Positions 26,021 to 34,909 are shown, numbered from the stretch's first letter. The stretch is DNA of 64,000 nucleotides from Brotaphodocola sp003480315 (GCF_964246085.1 NZ_CAXTPD010000012.1); one strand, 5' to 3'. The notes: generated from the sequence alone by a model not told the origin. Numbers and translations: made by a program.

Positions 26021-26866
26021 ATGAGCTATAAGATTTTTGGTGACAGCTGCCTGGACTTGACTGAGGAATTGAAGAAGGATCCGAGGTTTGAGATGATCCC
26101 CCTTACCCTTCAGGTGGATGATCATATGATAATGGATGATGAAACATTTGACCAGAAGGCATTTCTGGCCATGGTGAAGGCGAGCCCGAACTGTCCGAAA
26201 ACCGCCTGTCCTTCCCCGGAGGCATTTAAGAAGGCCTGTGAGTGTGATGCGGACGATATCTATATTATTACCTTGTCCAGCCATCTGAGCGGTACCTATA
26301 ACAGCGCGGTGCTTGGAAAAGAACTGTATGAGGAAGAACATGGCAAGGGAAAAAAGAACATTCTGGTGATTGATTCCGAGTCTGCTTCAGCCGGAGAATT
26401 AAACGAGGCTCTGGCCATTCGTGATATGTATGAGGAGGGACTTGTTTTCAGCGAGATTTCTGAGCGCATCCTGAAAATGAGAGATGAGCAGCAGACCTAT
26501 TTTGTGATTGATACCCTGGAACCTCTCAGAAAGAATGGCCGTCTCACCGGTCTGCAGGCCTTTTTTGCCACGGCATTGAATATTAAGCCGGTTATGGGAG
26601 CGGATCATGGTGTCATCATCAAGCTGGATCAGGCAAGAGGCATCACCAAGGGACTGGCCCGTATGTGCGAGCTTGCCACCAGGCGTGCGGGTAAGCCGGA
26701 GGAAAAGCGCGCGGTCATCGCGCATGTGAATTGTCCGGAGCGTGCACTCCAGGTGAAGGCAGAACTGGAAAAGCGCGGGAATTACCGCGAGATCGTGATC
26801 ACCGGCGCAGCCGGTGTTGCCACGGTGTATGCGGGAGACGGCGGCATTGTCCTGGCGGTCGGTTAA
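26021..26866 (+). CDS. DegV family protein (fatty-acid binding)
   Basis: A 281-residue cytoplasmic DegV protein. DegV (FakB-type) proteins bind a fatty acid and present it to the kinase FakA. Typical blocks are DSCLDLT at the N-terminus, TLSSHLSGTYNSA, IDSESASAGE and NGRLTGLQAFFATALNIKPV. No fakA gene is nearby, and Firmicutes often carry several orphan degV genes. It has its own promoter, a cggagga ribosome site and stands alone. Which lipid it binds cannot be told. Confidence 0.9.
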   Translation: MSYKIFGDSCLDLTEELKKDPRFEMIPLTLQVDDHMIMDDETFDQKAFLAMVKASPNCPKTACPSPEAFKKACECDADDIYIITLSSHLSGTYNSAVLGKELYEEEHGKGKKNILVIDSESASAGELNEALAIRDMYEEGLVFSEISERILKMRDEQQTYFVIDTLEPLRKNGRLTGLQAFFATALNIKPVMGADHGVIIKLDQARGITKGLARMCELATRRAGKPEEKRAVIAHVNCPERALQVKAELEKRGNYREIVITGAAGVATVYAGDGGIVLAVG

Positions 26867-26956
26867 AAAAGAATTCATTACTGTGCATAAAATTAAAAAA
26901 AGGTTAAAAATATCACACAATTTAAAGAATTTCGTGTATAATAGATAACGAAAAGA

Positions 26957-27010
26957 AAACAGGGCGAAGAGGTCGTGGACGCATCCGAATCTCTTCACCC
27001 TGTTTTTTTC
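26957..27010. terminator. Intrinsic terminator after degV
   Basis: Stem of about 15 bp with one mismatch (26957-26971 with 26991-27005), a 19-base loop and a T7 run at 27003-27009. A TATAAT at 26937-26942 just before it could mark a very short transcript, but no -35 element is clear. The A-rich left flank allows termination from either side. Confidence 0.75.
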
Positions 27011-27120
27011 TGTAACTGTTCCGTATGGCTGCAGTTACATTTCTACAGTGTGAGGAAAGCGCAGATCTGCGGCTTTCCCTAAACCCTGTCCGTTCAGGGA
27101 GGCCCCCGGAAAAATGCGGA
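27011..27120. other. Structured intergenic block of unknown type
   Basis: Three successive hairpins without a reading frame: TGTAACTG / CAGTTACA (27011-27039); a GGAAAGC / GCTTTCC stem with an inner palindrome GCAGATCTGC (27054-27078); and CCCTG / CAGGG (27084-27099). Such dense pairing suggests a small RNA, strand unknown, or the remains of one. I do not recognise a family. Confidence 0.35.
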
Positions 27121-27244
27121 ATGTAATGATGCTGAAAACAAACAAAAAGTTAGGCATGTATTGGGATAAATACAGGTTTTTGAAATATAGTATACAATGA
27201 GCACAAAAAAAGTAAGTAAAATGAGAAAAAAATATCCAAAACAC

Positions 27245-27272
27245 TTGCATTTCCCTGATAATATGTTATGAT
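27245..27272 (+). promoter_or_regulatory. Promoter of the purine permease leader
   Basis: TTGCAT at 27245-27250 and TATGAT at 27267-27272 with a 16-base spacer. Transcription would begin near 27279, leaving a leader of about 300 bases. Confidence 0.6.
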
Positions 27273-27278
27273 TGAATT

Positions 27279-27530
27279 AGCAAAATTATATTTAGCAAAA
27301 ATAAAAAATAGTAAGGAGGGGAGGGCCAGACAAATAGATTTCTGGTGGGGGCCGGGAGTCTTTCTAGATGCTAAATACTTGTTTATTCGTTCCTGCACGG
27401 TGGGTCCGCGGGATGGCCGCTGACCGTAAAAAACATAAACTGTAAGGCAAGAATCCCATTGCCGCAGGCAAATGAAATAGATTTTGCAGATTTCGCTTGT
27501 GACTGTGAAAAAAATAACAGTTACGTTTTT
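27279..27530 (+). promoter_or_regulatory. Structured leader with attenuator-like terminator before the NCS2 permease
   Basis: The leader holds a CCAGA / TCTGG stem (27326-27345), and a long stem ACGGT / ACCGT (27397-27427) with inner GCGG / CCGC. There is also a GGCAA (27446-27450) that can compete with GGCAA (27467-27471) for TTGCC (27459-27463). It ends in an 8-bp stem GTGACTGT / ACAGTTAC (27499-27524) followed by GTTTTT. A terminator placed before the start codon behind alternative hairpins is riboswitch-like. I do not recognise the known purine riboswitch core in it. Confidence 0.5.
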
Positions 27531-27581
27531 CCGTGCTTTGGAACAAAACAGCAAGAAATGCTGTCTGGACCTCAAAAAAGC

Positions 27582-28913
27582 ATGAAGGAGAAAACAAAAG
27601 AATTAGGAAACAGCAATGTGCTGTTTGACTTCTACGGGAAGAGACCGGAAATGTCCCAGCTTGTTCCGCTGAGTCTGCAGCATGTACTGGCAGCTATCGT
27701 CGGTGTCATCACACCATCCATGATCATTGCAGGTGTCTGCGGACTGACGGACGCAGAGAAAACCATGATGATCCAGGCGGCACTGATCTTCACTGCACTG
27801 GCTACGTTTTTACAGCTGTTTCCGCTGTTTCACAAGGTTGGTGCAGCACTCCCGGTTATCATGGGTACCAGCTTCGCATATGTACCGACCCTGACTGCGA
27901 TCGGCGGTGAATTTGGTATCGGTGCCATCATGGGTGCACAGATCATCGGCGGTATTGTGGCTATCGTATTTGCGATTTTCGTAAAGCAGATCCGTAAGCT
28001 GTTCCCGGATATCGTAACCGGTACCGTTATCTTTACCATCGGTCTTTCCCTGTATCCAACCGCGATCCGTTATATGGCAGGCGGTTCCGGACATCCGGAA
28101 TTCGGCGGCTTAAAGAACTGGTTCATTGCTCTGCTGACTTTTGCAGTGGTACTGTTCCTGAACAACTTTACTAAAGGTGTGTTAAAGCTGGGCTCTCTGT
28201 TTTTCGGTATTATCGTTGGTTATGTAGTATCCCTTTTCATGGGAATGGTAGATTTCACTAATGTTATGAACACGACCTCCATCATTGCGTTCCCTCAGCT
28301 TATGCATTTCAAGATCGAATTTGCTCCGGCTGCATGCGCATCACTGGCTATCGTTTACGCAGTTAACGCAGTACAGACCATCGGTGATTTAACATCTACC
28401 ACTGTCGGCGGCATGGATCGTGTACCGACTGACAATGAGCTTCAGGGCGGTATCCTGGTTCAGGGTGTTGCAAGTATCGTGGGTGCGTTCTTTGGAGCAC
28501 TTCCGACGGCTTCCTACAGCCAGAACGTAGGTATCGTAACCATGAACAAAGTAGTAAACCGCGTGATTTTCGCGGTATCCGCAGCAGTGCTTCTGATTGC
28601 AGGCCTGATTCCTGGTCTGTCCGCAGCACTTACAACCATCCCTCAGTGTGTCGTCGGCGGCGCAACTCTTTCCGTATTCGCGCAGATCGCAATGACCGGT
28701 GTACGCCTGTTCACAAAGGATGGCATGACAGCAAGAAAGACAACCGTAGTTGGTATGTCTGTAGCACTTGGTGTTGGTATCACCCAGGTATCCGGATGCT
28801 TACAGGGACCTGGAATCCCGGCGTGGATCAATACCGTATTTGGAAGTTCGTCCGTGGTAGTGGCAACGATCATGGCGATCATCCTGAACCTCACCCTTCC
28901 GCCGGAAGAGTAA
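27582..28913 (+). CDS. NCS2 nucleobase (xanthine/urate-type) permease
   Basis: A 443-residue membrane transporter with about 14 helices, of the NCS2 (xanthine/uracil permease) family, which imports purines with protons. The TM10 motif SQNVGIV carries the Gln-Asn pair typical of xanthine/urate carriers rather than the uracil-type Glu-Asn. In the TM8 block the key carboxylate position reads glutamine (Q265 in VQTIGDLTST). It lies directly before the purine-degradation genes, so purine import is the clear role. No start has a strong ribosome site; 27582 is chosen by length, and GTG 27618 behind aggaaa is a real alternative. Confidence 0.88.
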   Translation: MKEKTKELGNSNVLFDFYGKRPEMSQLVPLSLQHVLAAIVGVITPSMIIAGVCGLTDAEKTMMIQAALIFTALATFLQLFPLFHKVGAALPVIMGTSFAYVPTLTAIGGEFGIGAIMGAQIIGGIVAIVFAIFVKQIRKLFPDIVTGTVIFTIGLSLYPTAIRYMAGGSGHPEFGGLKNWFIALLTFAVVLFLNNFTKGVLKLGSLFFGIIVGYVVSLFMGMVDFTNVMNTTSIIAFPQLMHFKIEFAPAACASLAIVYAVNAVQTIGDLTSTTVGGMDRVPTDNELQGGILVQGVASIVGAFFGALPTASYSQNVGIVTMNKVVNRVIFAVSAAVLLIAGLIPGLSAALTTIPQCVVGGATLSVFAQIAMTGVRLFTKDGMTARKTTVVGMSVALGVGITQVSGCLQGPGIPAWINTVFGSSSVVVATIMAIILNLTLPPEE

Positions 28914-28941
28914 GGACAGTCGGATGATTTAATGCAAAAAG

Positions 28942-28975
28942 AAAGCCGAACAGTTTTAATCCTGTTCGGCTTTTG
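28942..28975. terminator. Bidirectional terminator between permease and YheO-like gene
   Basis: A perfect 12-bp stem (28942-28953 with 28962-28973) and an 8-base loop, with A-rich and T-rich flanks, between converging genes. Confidence 0.88.
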
Positions 28976-29630
28976 TTTCCTCGTCTTCGGCTTTGATCTC
29001 GTTTAAGTAACTGTAAAGCGTAAATTTTGAAATGCAGAGGACCTGACAGACACGCTGTCCGGACTTGGTAATGAGAAATGCGCCTGCGTCATTCAACAGC
29101 CGTATGAAGTCAATCTTGTCATCCTTTGTCATGACGGCGGCCGGTTTTCCGATACGCTGGAAGGCCTGCTCAATCAGCTCATCCAGAAGGTCGCTGACAT
29201 TCATGGATACGGTCTCAGGACCGGAGGCTTCCGTGTCATCCGCTGCAGTGGCAGTGAAGCTCTGAATGTGGCTTTGCGCAGCCAGCAGAATAGTGATGTC
29301 ATAGTTGATGCTTAAAATTCCTATGATCTTACCCTGATTGTTGCGGATGTAGATGGTACTGGACTTCAGAATCTTTCCGTCCTTTGTTTTTGTTAAATAG
29401 GCAAGCTTGTCATGCGTGTGCTTTGCACCGTTCTGCAGGGATTCCAGAACAATATGGGATGGTCCGTCACCGAGCTTTCTTCCGGTGATGTAGCCATTTT
29501 CAATGGCTACAATGGAGTGCTCTACATCGTTGCTCTCCAGATCGTGAATGACGATCTCGCAGTTGGAGCCAAACTGGGCTGCAAGACCGCGGGCAAGGCG
29601 TGTATAAAAATCAATTGCTGTTTTGTCCAT
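28956..29630 (-). CDS. YheO-like PAS and helix-turn-helix transcriptional regulator
   Basis: A 224-residue regulator. The N-terminal YheO-like PAS domain (about 8-120) shows NCEIVIHDL and the GILSINYDIT strand. The C-terminal HTH_22-type domain (about 165-215) carries GAFLITKSGQRVCQVLCISKFTLYSYL. Family members such as DauR control amino-acid or other catabolic genes. It is divergent from ssnA, with a near-palindrome between them, so it most likely senses a purine or breakdown product and controls the ssnA operon. The start at 29630 follows aaaggag. Confidence 0.85.
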   Translation of the reverse strand: MDKTAIDFYTRLARGLAAQFGSNCEIVIHDLESNDVEHSIVAIENGYITGRKLGDGPSHIVLESLQNGAKHTHDKLAYLTKTKDGKILKSSTIYIRNNQGKIIGILSINYDITILLAAQSHIQSFTATAADDTEASGPETVSMNVSDLLDELIEQAFQRIGKPAAVMTKDDKIDFIRLLNDAGAFLITKSGQRVCQVLCISKFTLYSYLNEIKAEDEETKAEQD

Positions 29631-29660
29631 GGTTTTCTCCTTTCAAAAAGCAAATCAGTT

Positions 29661-29681
29661 CATCATACAATTTGTTTGATG
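29661..29681. promoter_or_regulatory. Candidate operator of the YheO-like regulator
   Basis: A 21-bp near-palindrome, CATCATACAA-T-TTGTTTGATG, with 9 of 10 arm pairs matching. It sits between the divergent regulator and ssnA starts. On the minus strand it overlaps a TATGAT -10 candidate of the regulator gene. Confidence 0.55.
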
Positions 29682-29759
29682 CTGTATTTATCATAACAAC
29701 TACAGATACAGAATGCAAGAAAAAATTAAAAAAACTAATTTATACAAGGAGGTATATTA

Positions 29760-31103
29760 ATGCTGCTTATAGGAAACGGTAAAGTAATCACAAGAGACAG
29801 CGCAAATCCATATCTGGAGAACGGCGCAGTTGTAACCGATGGTGAAAATATCAAAGAGGTTGGAACCCTGGATGCCATGAAGCAGAAATATCCGGAGGCT
29901 GAGTTTGTAGACGCGCACGGCGGTGTCATCATGCCGGGTCTTATCAACGCGCATACCCATATCTATTCCGGACTGGCAAGAGGTCTTTCCATCGTGGGAA
30001 ACAATCCGACAAACTTCCTGGAAGTTCTGGAAGGAACCTGGTGGGCAATTGACCGTCAGCTTGATCTGGACGGAACCAGAGCCTGCGCATGGGCTACCGT
30101 TTTAGACTGCATCCGTGACGGTGTTACCACCATCTTCGATCATCATGCAAGCTTCTGTGAGATCCCGGGCTCCCTGTTCGCGATCCGCGATGTCGTGAAA
30201 GAAGCAGGAATCCGTTCCTGTCTCTGCTATGAGGTTTCCGAGCGTGACGGCGAAGAAAAGACCGCACAGAGCATCAAGGAGAACGCAGACTTCGCAAAGT
30301 GGGCCAAAGATGCGGATGACAGCATGATCAAGGCTATGTTCGGCGGCCACGCGCTGTTTACCATCTCTGATAAGACCTTCGAGAAGATGGTAGAGGCAAA
30401 CAATGGCATGACCGGTTTCCATATCCATGTGGCTGAGGGCATGAACGATGTTTATGACAGCTTAAGAAATTACGGCTGCCGTCCGGTGAACCGTCTTTTG
30501 TACAATGGCATTCTGGGAGAGAAGACCCTGCTTGGCCATTGCATCCATATCAGCCCGGCTGAGATGGACATCATCAAAGAGACCGGCACCATGGTGGTCA
30601 ACAACCCGCAGTCCAACCAGGGCAATGCAGTCGGATGCTCCCCGGTGCTGCAGATGATGGCAAAGGGTATCACCGTTGGTATGGGTACCGATGCTTATAC
30701 CCACGATATGTTAGAGAGCATGAAGGCATTCTTAACCATCCAGCGCCACAACGCAATGCTGCCGAATGTAGGCTGGTGCGAGGATGTGAAGATGCAGTTC
30801 GAGAATAACCGCATCATCGCCGAGAAGTACTTTGGCAAGACTCTTGGCATCTTAAAAGAGGGTGCTGCGGCCGACATCATCATCATGGATTACAAACCAT
30901 TTACTCCGTTCTCTGGTGAGAATATTGACGGTCATATGATCTTCGGCATGGAGGGCAAGAACTGCCGCACCACCATCATCAACGGTAAGGTTCTCTACAA
31001 AGACAGAGAGTTCGTTGATCTGGATGAGGACAAGATCAACGCATGGACCATGGAGCAGAGCAAGAAGCTCTGGGGTAAGTTAAATCACAGAGTATACGAA
31101 TAA
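29760..31103 (+). CDS. ssnA: SsnA-type aminohydrolase
   Basis: A 447-residue metal-dependent amidohydrolase of the SsnA subgroup, related to guanine deaminase and chlorohydrolases. The metal motif is NAHTHIYSG with H65 and H67, with further ligands in GFHIHVAE, GHCIHIS and GMGTDAYTHD. SsnA genes accompany selenium-dependent purine hydroxylases; ring opening or deamination of a purine-derived intermediate is the inferred step. It leads the long catabolic operon, with an aaggaggt site. The gene after it starts 66 bases away, with a short hairpin (31128-31155) between. Confidence 0.93.
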   Translation: MLLIGNGKVITRDSANPYLENGAVVTDGENIKEVGTLDAMKQKYPEAEFVDAHGGVIMPGLINAHTHIYSGLARGLSIVGNNPTNFLEVLEGTWWAIDRQLDLDGTRACAWATVLDCIRDGVTTIFDHHASFCEIPGSLFAIRDVVKEAGIRSCLCYEVSERDGEEKTAQSIKENADFAKWAKDADDSMIKAMFGGHALFTISDKTFEKMVEANNGMTGFHIHVAEGMNDVYDSLRNYGCRPVNRLLYNGILGEKTLLGHCIHISPAEMDIIKETGTMVVNNPQSNQGNAVGCSPVLQMMAKGITVGMGTDAYTHDMLESMKAFLTIQRHNAMLPNVGWCEDVKMQFENNRIIAEKYFGKTLGILKEGAAADIIIMDYKPFTPFSGENIDGHMIFGMEGKNCRTTIINGKVLYKDREFVDLDEDKINAWTMEQSKKLWGKLNHRVYE

Positions 31104-31169
31104 AACCATATAAAAACTATATAAATGGGAAGCAAGGGTTAAATAAATGGCTTCCGACAGGAGGATAAC

Positions 31170-34163
31170 ATGAGCGAAATTATGAGACCAATGTCAATCG
31201 GCCATCTGATGCACTGGATCATGTCCGAATACGAGCAGAAAAAGAGCATCTTTGGTATTGAGAAGATTGTAAAACATGAAAATGGACAGGCACTTCCGAT
31301 CTACGAAGAGAAGATCGAGTCTCCGTTTGGTCCGGCAGCAGGCCCGAACAGCCAGCTGGCACAGAATATCGTAGCAGCCTATGTGGCTGGCTCCCGTTTC
31401 TTCGAGTTAAAGACCGTTCAGGTGATGGATGGCGCTGACCTTGCGGCATGCATCAGCCGTCCGTGTATCATTGCAGGCGATGAGTGCTACAACTGTGAGT
31501 GGTCTACCGAGCTGTACGTTCCGCAGGCATTTGCCGAGTACGTGAAAGCATGGGTGGCATGTAAGCTGATCGCAAAAGAGTACAACCTCGGCGATCCGGA
31601 CGCATTCGTATTCAACATGTCCGTTGGTTATGACCTGGAAGGCATTAAGTCCCCGAAGGTTGACAAGTACATCAACGACATGATCGAGGCAAAAGATACC
31701 GAAGTCTTCAAAGAGTGCATCAACTGGGCATTAGAGCATGTGAACGAGTTCAAGAACGTAGATGAGGAGTATATCCGCAGCATCAGCTCCAACGTTTCCA
31801 ACTCCATCACCGAGTCCACCCTGCACGGTTGCCCTCCTGCAGAGATCGAGCGTATCGCAACCTACCTGATCACCGAGAAGCACTTAAACACCTTCATCAA
31901 GTGCAACCCGACTCTGCTTGGTTATGAGTACGCAAGAAAACGTTTGGATGGCCTTGGATTCGATTACATCGCATTCGATGATCATCACTTTGTAGAGGAT
32001 CTTCAGTGGGCTGACGCAGTTCCGATGCTGCACAGACTGTATGACCTCTGCCAGGAGAAGGGTCTGGAGTTCGGCGTTAAGATCACCAACACCTTCCCGG
32101 TAGACGTAACCAGAAACGAGCTTCCGAGCAACGAGATGTACATGGCAGGACGCGCGCTGTTCCCGTTAAGTATCCATGTAGCACGCCTTCTGACCGATGA
32201 GTTCCATGGCAAGCTGCGTATCTCCTACTCTGGCGGCGCAACCATCGAGAATATCAAAGAGCTGTTCGATGCAGGCATCTGGCCGATCACCATGGCAACC
32301 AACATCTTAAAGCCGGGCGGCTATCAGAGAATGAGCCAGATTGCAGACGAACTCATGGAGTGCGGCAGCGAGCGCTTCTCAGGCGTGAACGTAGCAGCAC
32401 TGGCAGCGATCGATGACGGCGTAGAGGCAAAGGCTATGTACAGAAAGCCTGTAAAACCGCTTCCGGAGCGCCATGTAGATAAGAAGCTTCCGCTGTTCGA
32501 CTGCTTCAACGCACCTTGCCGTAACGGCTGCCCGATCGAGCAGGATATCCCGGCTTACTTACAGGCTATGGTAGACGGCGATGCGAAGAAAGCACTCGAG
32601 ATCATCTTAGAGCGCAACCCGCTTCCGTTCATCACCGGTACCATCTGCCCGCATCACTGTGGCGATAAGTGTATGAGAAACTACTATGAGGATACTCTGC
32701 ACATCCGTGAGACCAAGCTGGCAGCAGCAAGCCAGGCATACAACGAGATCCTTCCGGCTCTGAAGGCTGAGGGCAGTGTAGCTGGCAAGAAGGTTGCTAT
32801 TATCGGCGGTGGTCCGGCAGGTCTGGCAGCAGCTACATTCCTGTCCCGCGCGGGCGTAGCAGTAACCGTATTTGAGCGTAAAGAGCAGCTGGGCGGTGTT
32901 GTACGCAACGTGATTCCGGAGTTCCGTATTTCTGCAGATTCCATCGACAAGGATGTAGAGCTGTGCAAGGCTTACGGCGCAGAGTTCAAGCTTGGCGCAG
33001 AGGTTACCTCTGTGAAAGCATTAAAGGCAGAGGGCTACACCGATGTCATCGTTTCCATCGGCGCATGGAAGCCGGGCAGATCCCCGTTAGCATACGGCGA
33101 AGTAACTGATGCTCTGGAGTTCTTAATGGAGGCTAAGAAGAACGGCGCTGCCATGAACATCGGCAAGGATGTTGTAGTTCTGGGCGGCGGTAACACCGCC
33201 ATGGACGTTGCAAGAGCAGCAAAACGTATCCCGGGTGTTGAGAATGTCCGCCTGCTCTACCGCAGAACCAAACGCTACATGCCGGCAGATGAGGAAGAGT
33301 TACAGCTGGCAATTGAGGATGGCGTAGAGTTCTTAGAGCTTCTGGCTCCGGTTGGCGCAGAGAACGGAAAACTGAAATGTTCTGTTATGGAGCTTGGCGC
33401 TCCGGATGCTTCTGGCAGAAGATCTCCGGTAGACACCGGCAGAACCGAGGAATATCCGGCAGACACCATCATCGCAGCAATCGGTGAGACCATCGACACC
33501 AGCCTGTACGCAGAGCTTGGCGTAGAGATGGATGCAAAGGGTCGTCCGGTTGTAGACGCAAACATGATGACCACCGAGGCCGGTGTTTACGCAGTGGGCG
33601 ATTCCAGAAGAGGACCGGCTACCGTCGTTGAGGCAATCGCAGATTCTGCGAAGGCTGCAGCAGCCATCGCAGGCATCAGCTACGACAAGTACGCAGAAGA
33701 GAACGTTGCGGCAGACGAGAAACTCTACACCGCGAAGAAGGGTGTTCAGAGCAGAGACACCTCCAAGACTCCGGATGACCGCTGCTTAGGCTGTCCGACT
33801 GTATGTGAGGTATGTACCGATGTCTGCCCGAACCGTGCAAACGTAGCAATCCACGTACCGGGCAAGTGCAAAGCACAGATCATCCATGTAGACGGCATGT
33901 GTAACGAGTGCGGCAACTGTGAAGTGTTCTGTCCGTATAAGGGAGGAAGACCTTACAAAGATAAATTTACTTTATACTGGACTGAGGAAGATTTCCTTGA
34001 CAGCACCAATGAGGGCTTCCTGCCGTTAGAAGGCACCCAGGTCAAGGTTCGTCTGGACGGCAAGGTTGAGACGGTTGATATTGCCGGTGAGACTGATCTG
34101 TCTGCTGATGCTGTTGCAGTGATCCGCACCGTATTAAAGGATTACGCATATCTGATCCATTAG
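31170..34163 (+). CDS. ygfK: YgfK-type iron-sulfur flavoprotein (annotated putative selenate reductase subunit)
   Basis: A 997-residue cytoplasmic redox protein. Residues about 1-420 resemble dihydroorotate/dihydropyrimidine dehydrogenase-type TIM barrels. About 450-830 is a GltD-like flavoprotein, with cysteines in APCRNGCP, the FAD motif IIGGGPAGLAAA and the NAD(P) motif VLGGGNTAMDVA. The C-terminus carries two [4Fe-4S] cysteine sets (CLGCPTVCEVCTDVCP and CNECGNCEVFCP). The layout resembles dihydropyrimidine dehydrogenase, so reduction of a purine-ring intermediate with NAD(P)H or ferredoxin electrons is plausible. The name selenate reductase is historical. Length is close to E. coli YgfK. 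Confidence 0.93.
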   Translation: MSEIMRPMSIGHLMHWIMSEYEQKKSIFGIEKIVKHENGQALPIYEEKIESPFGPAAGPNSQLAQNIVAAYVAGSRFFELKTVQVMDGADLAACISRPCIIAGDECYNCEWSTELYVPQAFAEYVKAWVACKLIAKEYNLGDPDAFVFNMSVGYDLEGIKSPKVDKYINDMIEAKDTEVFKECINWALEHVNEFKNVDEEYIRSISSNVSNSITESTLHGCPPAEIERIATYLITEKHLNTFIKCNPTLLGYEYARKRLDGLGFDYIAFDDHHFVEDLQWADAVPMLHRLYDLCQEKGLEFGVKITNTFPVDVTRNELPSNEMYMAGRALFPLSIHVARLLTDEFHGKLRISYSGGATIENIKELFDAGIWPITMATNILKPGGYQRMSQIADELMECGSERFSGVNVAALAAIDDGVEAKAMYRKPVKPLPERHVDKKLPLFDCFNAPCRNGCPIEQDIPAYLQAMVDGDAKKALEIILERNPLPFITGTICPHHCGDKCMRNYYEDTLHIRETKLAAASQAYNEILPALKAEGSVAGKKVAIIGGGPAGLAAATFLSRAGVAVTVFERKEQLGGVVRNVIPEFRISADSIDKDVELCKAYGAEFKLGAEVTSVKALKAEGYTDVIVSIGAWKPGRSPLAYGEVTDALEFLMEAKKNGAAMNIGKDVVVLGGGNTAMDVARAAKRIPGVENVRLLYRRTKRYMPADEEELQLAIEDGVEFLELLAPVGAENGKLKCSVMELGAPDASGRRSPVDTGRTEEYPADTIIAAIGETIDTSLYAELGVEMDAKGRPVVDANMMTTEAGVYAVGDSRRGPATVVEAIADSAKAAAAIAGISYDKYAEENVAADEKLYTAKKGVQSRDTSKTPDDRCLGCPTVCEVCTDVCPNRANVAIHVPGKCKAQIIHVDGMCNECGNCEVFCPYKGGRPYKDKFTLYWTEEDFLDSTNEGFLPLEGTQVKVRLDGKVETVDIAGETDLSADAVAVIRTVLKDYAYLIH

Positions 34164-34175
34164 GGGTTAACATCC

Positions 34176-34208
34176 CGCGGCTGTCTGTGCAGCATGGCAG
34201 CAGCCGCG
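34176..34208 (+). other. Intercistronic hairpin (ygfK / ferredoxin junction)
   Basis: Perfect 8-bp arms CGCGGCTG and CAGCCGCG with no T-run after them, just before the ribosome site of the next gene. It is unlikely to be a terminator; processing or mRNA stability is more likely. Confidence 0.6.
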
Positions 34209-34236
34209 TGGTCATAAAAGGAGTTAGGGATTTCAC

Positions 34237-34776
34237 ATGAAAAGAAAGAAAAACATTGCGGTCGTTCATTGCTCCGGCGGAGCAAAACAAAACGAGGGGA
34301 TCGATTTTGCCGCATTACCGAAAGACTGTAACCAGATCCTGGAACAGTATCCGGACGGGATCCACAGCTGCAGCTACGGCTGTCTGGGCGGCGGAAGCTG
34401 CGTGGCTGCCTGCAAGCTGCACGCTCTCACCATCAACGAGAAGGGGGTCGCTGAGGTTGACAGGGATCAGTGTGTCGGATGCGGACTCTGTGTAAAAGCA
34501 TGTCCGAAGCATCTGATCAGTCTGGAAGCACCGGAGGGAACTATTCAGCCAAAATGTTCCAATGAGCAGAAGGCCGCAGATGCAGGAAAGGCCTGCACAT
34601 CCAGCTGTATCGGCTGTAAGATCTGTGAAAAATATTGTCCGTCCGATGCCATCCATGTGATTGATTTTCATGCAGTCATCGACCGGGAAAAATGTGTGGC
34701 GTGCGGTATGTGCGCAACCAAATGTCCGCGTGGTGTCATCCGTGATGCGGACGGAATTTATACAACCGGTTTCTAA
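34237..34776 (+). CDS. Polyferredoxin, RnfB-like 4Fe-4S protein
   Basis: A 179-residue protein with an Fe-S layout like the C-terminal part of RnfB. An N-terminal cysteine cluster CSYGCLGGGSCVAAC is followed by three CxxCxxCxxxCP sets (CVGCGLC, CIGCKIC, CVACGMC), so about four [4Fe-4S] clusters. There is no signal or membrane helix. It lies between ygfK and the xanthine dehydrogenase, which itself lacks an FAD subunit, so it is the natural electron shuttle between them. The start follows aaaggagt. Confidence 0.88.
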   Translation: MKRKKNIAVVHCSGGAKQNEGIDFAALPKDCNQILEQYPDGIHSCSYGCLGGGSCVAACKLHALTINEKGVAEVDRDQCVGCGLCVKACPKHLISLEAPEGTIQPKCSNEQKAADAGKACTSSCIGCKICEKYCPSDAIHVIDFHAVIDREKCVACGMCATKCPRGVIRDADGIYTTGF

Positions 34777-34782
34777 AACATT

Positions 34783-34823
34783 AATCCGCCGCGGACGTGC
34801 AAGTTCGCGGCTTGCGGCGGATT
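34783..34823 (+). other. Intercistronic hairpin (ferredoxin / xdh junction)
   Basis: Perfect 10-bp arms AATCCGCCGC and GCGGCGGATT around a 21-base centre; no T-run follows. Same kind of element as at 34176. Confidence 0.6.
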
Positions 34824-34909
34824 CAGAAAGAATTGTTGTCTGTGACAGCCTGCACAGAGCAGTGGCTTTGGGAAAATGATGCAGACAGCAAAGGAGAAGG
34901 AGAAGGATA

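Noticed and set aside
27397..27427. Rho-independent terminator in the permease leader
   Set aside because: The stem is strong but is followed by A-rich sequence, not a T-run. The later hairpin at 27499-27530 is the better terminator candidate.
27279..27530. Guanine/adenine riboswitch or guanidine (ykkC-type) riboswitch
   Set aside because: The conserved core segments and loop pairs of these classes could not be found; only short fragments look similar.
31170..34163. True selenate reductase
   Set aside because: The protein lacks a molybdopterin domain of that enzyme type; its domain order fits a flavin/Fe-S reductase linked to purine degradation.
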